DNA from: JBCCOW01 sp039025855
Lineage (GTDB): Bacteria; Planctomycetota; Phycisphaerae; Phycisphaerales; Phycisphaeraceae
Direction: 5' to 3'
NCBI GenBank assembly: GCA_039025855.1
Contig: JBCCNL010000005.1
Span: forward strand, 1 to 64,000
Length of the DNA: 64,000 nucleotides
Both the position numbers and the translations under genes were made by a program. Within the stretch, counting starts at the first letter, position 1. Every line of letters starts with the position of its first letter. Shown here piece after piece: positions 42,622 through 50,372 of this stretch. The notes under the pieces are model-generated. The model had not been told where the DNA came from. It did no database searches and was given only the letters and a program-made list of their open reading frames with translations.

Positions 42622-43776
42622 ATGGAAGAGCATCTCCGGGACACGCCAGGCGAGATGGGTCCAGAGGTTGTAGGGCCGGAGGCGCGGCCGATTGGGAGCG
42701 CGTGGACGTGGTCGGTCGCGGGGCTCGGGGCGGCGGCGCTGGCGATCGCGTTGTTCCTGACGTGGCAGACGGCGGGGCAGTCGGCGTTGCCGCCGGGCTG
42801 TGGAGAGGGCAGCGGGTGTGGCGAAGTGCTGACGAGTGAATACAGCAAGCTGCTGGGGTTGCCGGTGAGCGGGTTCGCGGCGTTGGCGTATGGGGTGCTG
42901 CTGGTGGCGTGGTTTTCTTTGGCGAAGGGGGCGGGGCGGGGGGCAGGTGTGGTGCTCGCGGCGACGTGCACAGCGATCATCGGGTCGGCGGGGTGGTTTG
43001 TCTGGCTGCAGCTGTTTGAACTCAATGCGGTGTGTGTCTACTGCATGGTGGACCACGGGCTGGGCATCGCCGCGTCGCTCGGGGCGTTGGCGAGCCTGGG
43101 TCGGCGGGGGTTGGCGATGCCGACGCTCGGGTTGGCGGGGGCTGTGGGTGGGGCGGGGGTTGCGGCGATGGTGGCGATCCAGGTGCTGAGCCCGGCCCCG
43201 CTGGCGCAGGAGGGCGTGGTGGTCGATGGGGACCGCGCACAGGGCTTCGCCATTGGGAACCTTGAGGCGCCGCACCGCCTGCACCTGCTGTTCGACTACG
43301 CCTGCCCGCACTGCCGGGATGCTCATGAGATGATGTTTGCGGCGGTGGAGGAGCGTTCTGATATCTCGGTCAGCCTCCTGCCGATCGCGATCCACCCGTC
43401 GTGCAACGATGCGTTTGAGCAGGTCACCGAGCGGTTCGACGAGAGTTGTGAGTTGGCGACGCTGGCGTTGGCGGTGTTGTTGGTGGAGCCGTCGGCCTTT
43501 GTCGCGTTTGACCGCTGGCTGTATGACTGGGACGGGTTCCAGCCGAAGACGCTGGCGGAGGCGCGGGTGAAGGCGGAGGAGCTGGTGGATGCGTCGCGGT
43601 TGGCGGAGGTGTTGGCGTCGGGGGCGCCGGCATTGCAGCTGGAGGCGAACATCAAGTTCTTCAAGGAGCTGCAGGTCACGCGGGTGCCGGTGTTGGTTGT
43701 GCTGGGGCAACAGCCGATTGTGGGGCGTCTGGAGAGCTTCGATGAGGTCGCGGCGATGCTGGATGGTTCGGAGTAG
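42622..43776 (+). CDS. VKOR-DsbA fusion, disulfide bond formation
   Basis: A 384-residue membrane protein that joins a vitamin K epoxide reductase domain (residues about 30-180, four or five helices, loop cysteines GCGEGSGCGEV, and CVYCMVDHG with the active CxxC) to a DsbA/thioredoxin domain (residues about 205-384, CPHC at about 234). VKOR would reoxidise the attached thioredoxin, passing electrons to quinone. The arrangement is known in several bacterial groups. It opens a long plus-strand gene series; MoxR follows after 92 bp. The 244 bp upstream show no other gene. Confidence 0.9.
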   Translation: MEEHLRDTPGEMGPEVVGPEARPIGSAWTWSVAGLGAAALAIALFLTWQTAGQSALPPGCGEGSGCGEVLTSEYSKLLGLPVSGFAALAYGVLLVAWFSLAKGAGRGAGVVLAATCTAIIGSAGWFVWLQLFELNAVCVYCMVDHGLGIAASLGALASLGRRGLAMPTLGLAGAVGGAGVAAMVAIQVLSPAPLAQEGVVVDGDRAQGFAIGNLEAPHRLHLLFDYACPHCRDAHEMMFAAVEERSDISVSLLPIAIHPSCNDAFEQVTERFDESCELATLALAVLLVEPSAFVAFDRWLYDWDGFQPKTLAEARVKAEELVDASRLAEVLASGAPALQLEANIKFFKELQVTRVPVLVVLGQQPIVGRLESFDEVAAMLDGSE

Positions 43777-43868
43777 CGCGAACCGCCGGGGCTCGGCCGC
43801 GTACCGATCGAGACAAGGGATGCATTACACTCGTCCGGCCCTCTTCCTCCTTTCCGGAGTATTCGATC

Positions 43869-44891
43869 ATGATGGACTCTTCGACCGGCCTTGAGACCGA
43901 CGACCTGCGGCTGCTCGAAGAAGCGTCGGCGGGTTACACGAAGCTGCGCGAGCAGATCGGCCGGGCGATCATCGGGCAGGAGCAGGTGGTGCGGTCGCTG
44001 CTTGCGGCGACGTTCTGCGAGGGGCATGTGTTGCTGGTCGGGGTGCCGGGGCTGGCAAAGACGATGCTGGTCAAGACGCTGGCGCAGGTGCTGGGGTGGG
44101 ACTGGCACCGGATCCAGTTCACGCCGGACATGATGCCGGCGGACATCGTGGGGATGGAGCTGCTGGCGGACGACCCGGAGACGGGGCGGCGGGGGATGAG
44201 TTTTGTGCCCGGGCCGATCTTTGCGAACATCATCCTGGCGGACGAGATCAACCGGACGCCGCCGAAGACGCAGTCGGCGTTGCTGGAGGCGATGCAGGAG
44301 TACCAGGTCACGTCGATGGGGAAGGTGCACCCGATCGAGAAGCCGTTCATCGTGGTGGCGACGCAGAACCCGATCGAGCAGGAGGGGACGTACCCGCTGC
44401 CGGAGGCGCAGCTGGACCGGTTCATGTTCTCGCTGTGGATCGACTACCCGAGCGTGGAGGAGGAGGAGCAGATCGTCGCGGAGACGACGACGCCGCGGAC
44501 CGTGACGCTGGAGCAGGTATTCAGCAAGGAGCAGATGGTGTCGTTCCAGGAGCTGGTAAGGCGGGTGCCGACGAGCCAGCACGTGATCAGTTATGCGGTG
44601 GCGTTGGCGCGGGCGACGCGGCCGGGGTCGGCGGCGTCGAGCGACACGGCCCGAGACTTTGTGGAGTGGGGGGCGGGGCCGAGGGCGGCACAGCACATGG
44701 TGCTGGCGGGCAAGGCCTTGGCGGTGCTCGATGGGCAGCCGACGGTCAGCGGCGAACACATCCGGCAGGCGGCGCCGCTGGTGCTGCGTCACCGGGTGCT
44801 CCCGAACTACAACGCGTCCGGCGAGGGGCTGTCGGCCCGCGACCTGGTCGGCCGGATCATCGACGAGATCAAAGAACCCGCTCACGCTTAA
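43869..44891 (+). CDS. MoxR-family AAA+ ATPase
   Basis: A 340-residue ATPase of the MoxR type. Visible are the Walker A region GVPGLAKTMLVKTLAQVLG, Walker B NIILADEINRTPPKTQSALLEAMQE, VATQNPIEQEGTYPLPEAQLDRFM and the sensor region VRRVPTSQHVISYAVALARATRP. Such ATPases act as chaperones for the VWA proteins encoded next to them. The ATG at 43869 is chosen over 43872, because GGAG stands 9 bases before it. The stop codon is the first of three in-frame stops in a tandem repeat. Confidence 0.95.
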   Translation: MMDSSTGLETDDLRLLEEASAGYTKLREQIGRAIIGQEQVVRSLLAATFCEGHVLLVGVPGLAKTMLVKTLAQVLGWDWHRIQFTPDMMPADIVGMELLADDPETGRRGMSFVPGPIFANIILADEINRTPPKTQSALLEAMQEYQVTSMGKVHPIEKPFIVVATQNPIEQEGTYPLPEAQLDRFMFSLWIDYPSVEEEEQIVAETTTPRTVTLEQVFSKEQMVSFQELVRRVPTSQHVISYAVALARATRPGSAASSDTARDFVEWGAGPRAAQHMVLAGKALAVLDGQPTVSGEHIRQAAPLVLRHRVLPNYNASGEGLSARDLVGRIIDEIKEPAHA

Positions 44892-44928
44892 GAACCCGCT
44901 CACGCTTGAGAGCTCGCTCACGCTTAGG
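44875..44928 (+). repeat. Three 18-bp tandem copies across the MoxR stop codon
   Basis: Units AACCCGCTCACGCTTAAG, AACCCGCTCACGCTTGAG and AGCTCGCTCACGCTTAGG follow each other without gap. In the MoxR frame they end in TAA (44889-44891), TGA (44907-44909) and TAG (44925-44927). Confidence 0.9.
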
Positions 44929-44933
44929 CCGCT

Positions 44934-45875
44934 ATGGCGTCATCGTCCGACACGCACAACCTCGCATCGAACCAGCACCGCTATCTGCAGGTCGCGGACC
45001 TGCGTCGGCTGCGTCACCTGTTCTTCTCGTCCAAGCGTGTGGTCGAGGGGCAGTACGCCGGGCGGCACGCGTCGCCGCAGCGCGGCCACTCGGTCGAGTT
45101 CAGCGACTACCGCCAGTACACGCCCGGCGATGAGCTGAACAGCATCGACTGGAAGGTCTACGCCCGCTCGGACAAGCACGTCGTCAAGCTCTTCGAACAC
45201 CAGTCCGACATGACCGTGCACCTGCTGATCGACGCCTCGGCCTCGATGGCCTACCGCGGGGTCGATGGCGACCGGAAGCGTGACAGCAAGTTTGACCACG
45301 CCTGCCGGATGGCGGCGTCGATCGCCTTCCTCACCATCAAACAGCAGGACAAGGTCGGGCTCGCGATCGCGAAGCAGGGGCTGGACGCGGTGCTGCCGGC
45401 ACAGGGTTCGTTCACGCAGCTCAATAAGGTGCTGCGGCAGATGGAACAGACCCGCCCGACCGGGGAGGCCGACCTCGCGGAGACACTGGACGGGTTGGCC
45501 CGGCGTGTTTCGCGGAAGGGCGTGGTGGTCGTGTTCAGCGATCTGCTGGAGCCGGTGGACGCGGTGCTGCAGAAGCTCTCGGCGTTCACGCACCGCGGCA
45601 GCGAGGTGATCGTGTTCCACGTGATGCATGCGGATGAGCTTCGGCTGCCCGACACGCTGGCGGAGGCGACCTTCGAGGACAGCGAAACCGGCGGCCGGGT
45701 CCGGCTGAACACCGATGATGTGCGGGTGCATTACCAGGCGCGGATGGAGCGGTTCCTGGACACGTGGCGTTCGGCGTTCCGCAGCCGGGGCATCGACTAC
45801 AACCTCGCGTCCACGGCGACGCCTTACCACGCGGTTCTCGAGGACTACCTGTTTACCAGGTCGCGGGTGATCTGA
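44934..45875 (+). CDS. DUF58 domain-containing protein
   Basis: A 313-residue protein with the DUF58 core SVEFSDYRQYTPGDELNSIDWKVYARSDKHVVKLFE followed by a VWA-type MIDAS (HLLIDASASM) and a further acidic pair (VVVFSDLLEPVDAVLQ). DUF58 proteins accompany MoxR ATPases in nearly all bacteria that have them and are thought to be their partners. It follows MoxR by 42 bp and precedes the BatA-like gene by 29 bp. No membrane segment. Confidence 0.93.
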   Translation: MASSSDTHNLASNQHRYLQVADLRRLRHLFFSSKRVVEGQYAGRHASPQRGHSVEFSDYRQYTPGDELNSIDWKVYARSDKHVVKLFEHQSDMTVHLLIDASASMAYRGVDGDRKRDSKFDHACRMAASIAFLTIKQQDKVGLAIAKQGLDAVLPAQGSFTQLNKVLRQMEQTRPTGEADLAETLDGLARRVSRKGVVVVFSDLLEPVDAVLQKLSAFTHRGSEVIVFHVMHADELRLPDTLAEATFEDSETGGRVRLNTDDVRVHYQARMERFLDTWRSAFRSRGIDYNLASTATPYHAVLEDYLFTRSRVI

Positions 45876-45904
45876 CACGACGTGGGTGGCGGGCTGATCG
45901 AGCT

Positions 45905-48043
45905 ATGCATTTCGCCACGGTTCCCCAACTCGCTGCACTGATCTGGACCGCGCCGCTGGCGTTCTTCGGGCTGGCGTTGCTGGCGCTGCCGGTGATTGCA
46001 CACCTGCTGAACCGTCGGGCGAAGCAGCGGGTGGTGTTCCCGACCATCATGATGCTGCAGGCGTCGAAGGCCAGCCAGTCGCAGCTGTTTCGGCTTCGGC
46101 GTTGGCTGCTGCTGATGCTGCGGTGTCTGGCGGTGGTGGCGGTGGTGTTGGCGTTTGCCGGGCCGTTGTGGACGCAGCGGCCGGCGGCGGCGGCGGTGGT
46201 GCAGGCGGAGGGGGCTTCGGTGGTGGTGCTGCTGGACGCTAGTGCGTCGACGACGCAGCGGGTCGGCGGCGTTGGGCTGATGCAGACGCTGCGGGCGTCG
46301 GGGCTTCGTGTGTTGGACGAACTGGAGGCGGGGCGGGACCGGGCGAACGTGGTGGTGGTGGATGCGCAGCCGACGGCGGCGTTCGAGGCGATGACGACGA
46401 ACCTGGCTGCGGTGCGTCAGCAGGTGGAGCAGGCAGCGTCGGTGCCCGAGCGGGCGGATTGGCTGAGGGCGATCGCGGTGGCGGGTTCGTTGTTGGCGGA
46501 CCAGGGTGGGGACCGCCGGGTGGTGATTGTGTCGGACCTGCAGGCGGCGAATTGGCGGCCGGCGTTGGTGGAGTTGGCGCGGGCTAATCCGTTGCCGGAG
46601 GGGGTGGAGGTGACGGTGGTGCCGCCGAGCGGTGGGGCGACGGGGAATGTGTCGCTGGGTGGGGTGACGTTGCAGCCGTACACGCCGGTGGTGGGGGGCC
46701 GGGGGCAGGTGCGGGTGGCGGTGCGGAACCACGCGACGACGCCGGTGGTGCGGGGGGTGACGCTGGAGGTGGACGGCCGGGCGGTGGATCGTCGGGACGT
46801 GGAGCTGGCGGCGGAGCGCGGGGCGGGCGTGGTGTTTGACGTCGGGTTTGATCGGCCGGGGTGGCAGGAGCTTCGGGTGGTCGCGGAGGGGGACGCGTTG
46901 TCTTACGACGATGCGGCATACCTGGGCGTGCGGGTGGGTCAGCAGCGTGAGGTGGTGGTGATCGGTGACGACCCGCCGGACGAGCCGGGCAGCGCGACGT
47001 ATTTCACGGTGCGGGCGTTGGCGCCGCGGGGCGATTTGCGGGACCGGTACAGCGTGACGCATTTGACCAGCGCGGACGCGACGGAGGTGCGGCTGCGGTC
47101 GGCGTCGGTGGTGGTGCTCACGAGTGTTGGGGCGATGTCTGAGCCGTTCGCGGGTGCGCTACAAGGCTTTGTTGCCGGGGGCGGCGGGTTGGTGATGTTT
47201 AGTGATGGGGACCTGTCGACCAACGCGGCGCGGTTGGGCGGGTTGATGCCGTACCCGGTGGTGGCGCAGCGTGACCTGGCGCGGCGGGGCGCGGCGCTGC
47301 AGTTCGGGCAGACGCTGTGGAGGCACCCGGCGCTGTCGGCGTTCAGCCTGGACGACCAGGAGGTGTTGCAGCGGGTTCGGTTCGGGATGAGCTGGGAGGC
47401 GGGTCCGGTGCGTGACGAGGCGACGGTGCTGATGCGGTTTGATGACGGGACGCCGGCGGTGACGCATTTGCCGGCGGGCGGGGGAAATGTGCTGGTGTGC
47501 AACTTCAGCCCGGCGTTGTCGCGGAGCGACTTCGGGAAGTTCGGCGGGTATGTCGCGCTGGTGCAGAGCCTGACGCGGTTCGCGGCGCCGACGCAGCGGG
47601 TGGCGGGCGGTGTGGTGGCGGGTGGGTCGGTGGTGTTGTCGCCGGTGGAGCCTTTGGACCCGGCGGGCGGGTCGTTGAGCGTGGTGGGGCCGGACGGTCA
47701 GCGGGTGGTGGGTGGGGTGACGTATGCGGGGTCGGGTCGGGCGACGGTGGCGGAGGTGGGTCGAGCGTCGTCGGCTGGGTTCTATCGGTTGCGTCAGGGT
47801 GATCGGCTGTTGGCGGTGCGGGCGGTGGGGGTGGACGGGCAGGAGAGCGGGCTGGAGCGGGTGTCGCCTGAGGAGGTGGTGGCGGGGTTTGTGGGGGGCG
47901 GGTCGGTGGGCCGGGTGCGGTCGACGGTGGGGGGCGGGTCGGTGTTGGAGCTGGACGGTGAGCCGTTGTGGGGTTGGCTGGTGGCGGCGGCGATGGGGTT
48001 GTTGGGCGTGGAGCTCGGGCTGCTGACCTGGTGGAGGCGATAG
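45905..48043 (+). CDS. BatA-like membrane protein with VWA-type domain
   Basis: A 712-residue protein with the N-terminal BatA/aerotolerance helix pair (PLAFFGLALLALPVIAHLLNRRAKQRVVFPTIMMLQ and WLLLMLRCLAVVAVVLAFAGPLW). A VWA-like domain follows (ASVVVLLDASASTTQRV; NVVVVDAQPTAAF; RRVVIVSDLQAANW), then beta-type domains, and a last helix WGWLVAAAMGLLGVELGLLTWW. The start MHFATVPQLAALIWTAPLAFF is the typical one; an earlier open frame overlaps the DUF58 gene. It stands 2 bases ahead of the next gene's ATG, so they are co-translated. DNA is very G-rich on the coding strand. Confidence 0.85.
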   Translation: MHFATVPQLAALIWTAPLAFFGLALLALPVIAHLLNRRAKQRVVFPTIMMLQASKASQSQLFRLRRWLLLMLRCLAVVAVVLAFAGPLWTQRPAAAAVVQAEGASVVVLLDASASTTQRVGGVGLMQTLRASGLRVLDELEAGRDRANVVVVDAQPTAAFEAMTTNLAAVRQQVEQAASVPERADWLRAIAVAGSLLADQGGDRRVVIVSDLQAANWRPALVELARANPLPEGVEVTVVPPSGGATGNVSLGGVTLQPYTPVVGGRGQVRVAVRNHATTPVVRGVTLEVDGRAVDRRDVELAAERGAGVVFDVGFDRPGWQELRVVAEGDALSYDDAAYLGVRVGQQREVVVIGDDPPDEPGSATYFTVRALAPRGDLRDRYSVTHLTSADATEVRLRSASVVVLTSVGAMSEPFAGALQGFVAGGGGLVMFSDGDLSTNAARLGGLMPYPVVAQRDLARRGAALQFGQTLWRHPALSAFSLDDQEVLQRVRFGMSWEAGPVRDEATVLMRFDDGTPAVTHLPAGGGNVLVCNFSPALSRSDFGKFGGYVALVQSLTRFAAPTQRVAGGVVAGGSVVLSPVEPLDPAGGSLSVVGPDGQRVVGGVTYAGSGRATVAEVGRASSAGFYRLRQGDRLLAVRAVGVDGQESGLERVSPEEVVAGFVGGGSVGRVRSTVGGGSVLELDGEPLWGWLVAAAMGLLGVELGLLTWWRR

Positions 48044-48045
48044 GG

Positions 48046-50358
48046 ATGGTGTTGGCCTTGGTGTGGCAGCCGTATTTTTCGCCGGTGAGCATCCTGGCTG
48101 GTGCGGGGGTGTTGGCGGCGTTGGCGCTGGTGGCGGCGGTGCGGAGCTATCGGCTTCGGCGGGGGCTGAGTGTGGCGGCGTTGTTGATGCGTTGGGTGTT
48201 GATCGCGGCGCTCACGGTGTTGTTGTTGGGGCCGAGTACCTTGCCGGCGTCGGACACGCGGCCGACGCGGCCGACGCTGCATGTGGTGTTGGACACGTCG
48301 CAGTCGATGCAGCAGGCAGACATGGACGGGCTGCCGCGGGTGGTGTTTGCGCTTCGGCGTTGGCTGAGTGACGAGCGGCTGGATGCGCTGCGGGCGGCGT
48401 ACGACGTGCGGCTGCACCGGTTTGACTCGACGCTTGGGCCGCTGTCGGCGTTGCCGGACCCGGAGGGGGATGAGGCGGAGCTGGCGTCGGCGTTGGCGGG
48501 CGGTCGGACGACGGACCTGGCGGGGAGCGTTCGGGGGCTGACGGCGCAGGCGCGCGGGGGCGGGGGTGGCGACGGGTCGGACGATGGGTCAGGGGTGTTG
48601 CTGCTGAGTGATGGGCATGACCTGACGGAGCAGCCGATGGCACCGGTGGGGGCGTTGGCGCGGGCGAAGGGGCTGCCGATTTATGCGGTGCCGTTGGGCG
48701 GGCCGTTGTTGCAGCAGGACGTGGCGGTGGCGGCGTCGGCGAGCCAGTCGTATCTGCTGGCGGGGGAAGAGGGTCGGGTGCGGGTGCGGGTGCTTCAGTC
48801 GGGGGCGGACCAGGACCAGACGACGCTGCGGGTGCGGAGCGGGGATGAGGACGAGCAGACGTTTGCGGTGCACTTCGATGGGTCGCCGAGTGTGGTGATC
48901 GATGTGCCGGTGGAGCGGGACGATGTGGGGCTGCACGAGTACGTGGTGGAGGCGGACGCGTTGTCGGACGAGGTGGAGACGGGGAACAACCGGATGTCGG
49001 TGTTTGTGGAGGTGACGGACGCTCGGCTGAAGGTGTTGTTGCTGGAGGGGCAGCCGTATTGGGACACGAAGTTCTTGGCGCAGTCGCTGCGGAAGGACGA
49101 GCGGGTGGAGCTGACGCAGATCACGCAGGTGTCGCTGACGCGTCGGCAGCGGTTGGTGACGCGGGCGGATGCGGATGCGGTGGAGGTGCCGACGACGCTG
49201 GAGGGGTTTGCGGGGTATGACGTGGTGATTGTGGGTCGGGGGTTGGAGGATTTGATTGATGCCGAGACGGCGGCGCTGCTGCCGCGGTATGTGTCGGAGG
49301 CGGGGGGTCGGCTGCTGTTTTCGCGGGGTCAGGCGTATGACGCGGAGACGCCGGCGGGGCGGGCGATCGGTCGGGAGTTGGCGGTGTTGGAGCCGGCGGT
49401 GTGGGGGCGGGGGTTGTTGCACGGGCGGAAGCTGGACGTGACGGACAGCGGGGCATCGCACCCGGGTTTTGCGTTTGTGGTGGACGAGGAGGCGGACGAG
49501 TCGGTGCGGGTGTTGGCGGCGCTGCCGGAGTTGTCGGTGGTGCCGGTGGTGCAGCGGGTGAAGGCGGCGGCGACGGTGCTGGCGGAGGTGGGGGCGGCGG
49601 GCGCGGTGGGTGGTGGTGGTGGTGAGGGGGCGGGCGGGGGTCAGCCGGTGGTGGCGGCGATGCCGTATGGCCGGGGGATGGTGGTGGGGGTGTTGGGTGA
49701 GGGGCTGTGGCGGTGGAAGCTCAAGGCGCGGGATCGGCCGGAGCTGCAGGGGGTGTTCGATCGGTTCTGGTCGAACATGGTGCGGTGGTTGGCGATGGGC
49801 AGTGATTTTCAGCCGGGGCAGGACATGGCGCTTCGGTTGAGCAGTCTGACGGCTCCGATTGGCGAGCCGGTGAATATTGATGCGGTGTTCCGGTATCGGG
49901 TGGAGACGCCGCCGGCGGATTTGGTGATTACGGACCCGCGAGGCGAGGAGCGGGTGGAGACGCTCCGGGCGGCGAGCAATAGTGCGGTGCGGCTGACGAG
50001 CGTGTTTACGCCGGAGCTGCCGGGGACGTACCGGGTGGAGCTGCGTCCGAAGGATGGCGTGGAGGAGGGTGGCGGGGGTGGGGTGGAGTCGCGGTTTCAG
50101 GCGTTTGATTTGAATGTTGAACGCTTGTCTTCGGCGGCCCGTCCTGAGATCATGACGGTGCTGGCGGAGCGGAGCGGTGGCGCGGTGCTCGACCCGTACG
50201 AGCCGGCGGTGCTGCTGGAGACGCTGGAGCGTCAGCGGGCGTCGGCGGTGGTGCCGCCGACGCCGAAGCCGTTGTGGGACACGCCCTGGGTGATGACGCT
50301 GCTGCTGGTGTGGGCGGGGGCGGAATGGATCATGCGGAAGAAAGGTGGCTTGCTTTGA
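48046..50358 (+). CDS. Membrane VWA-like protein of the MoxR operon
   Basis: A 770-residue protein with two N-terminal helices (ILAGAGVLAALALVAAV; ALLMRWVLIAALTVLLLGPS), a VWA domain with DTSQSMQQAD as MIDAS and LLLSDGHDLTEQP, then a glutamine-amidotransferase-like domain (LKVLLLEGQPYWDTKFLAQSL; GYDVVIVGRGLEDL; GRGMVVGVLGEGLWRWKL). It ends with one more helix (VMTLLLVWAGAEWIM). The mature domains would face the periplasm. The same gene type follows BatA-like genes in many planctomycetes. The gene ends just before the next start; a TTG there would overlap the stop. Confidence 0.82.
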   Translation: MVLALVWQPYFSPVSILAGAGVLAALALVAAVRSYRLRRGLSVAALLMRWVLIAALTVLLLGPSTLPASDTRPTRPTLHVVLDTSQSMQQADMDGLPRVVFALRRWLSDERLDALRAAYDVRLHRFDSTLGPLSALPDPEGDEAELASALAGGRTTDLAGSVRGLTAQARGGGGGDGSDDGSGVLLLSDGHDLTEQPMAPVGALARAKGLPIYAVPLGGPLLQQDVAVAASASQSYLLAGEEGRVRVRVLQSGADQDQTTLRVRSGDEDEQTFAVHFDGSPSVVIDVPVERDDVGLHEYVVEADALSDEVETGNNRMSVFVEVTDARLKVLLLEGQPYWDTKFLAQSLRKDERVELTQITQVSLTRRQRLVTRADADAVEVPTTLEGFAGYDVVIVGRGLEDLIDAETAALLPRYVSEAGGRLLFSRGQAYDAETPAGRAIGRELAVLEPAVWGRGLLHGRKLDVTDSGASHPGFAFVVDEEADESVRVLAALPELSVVPVVQRVKAAATVLAEVGAAGAVGGGGGEGAGGGQPVVAAMPYGRGMVVGVLGEGLWRWKLKARDRPELQGVFDRFWSNMVRWLAMGSDFQPGQDMALRLSSLTAPIGEPVNIDAVFRYRVETPPADLVITDPRGEERVETLRAASNSAVRLTSVFTPELPGTYRVELRPKDGVEEGGGGGVESRFQAFDLNVERLSSAARPEIMTVLAERSGGAVLDPYEPAVLLETLERQRASAVVPPTPKPLWDTPWVMTLLLVWAGAEWIMRKKGGLL

Positions 50359-50372
50359 GCGCTGAGAAGAGC

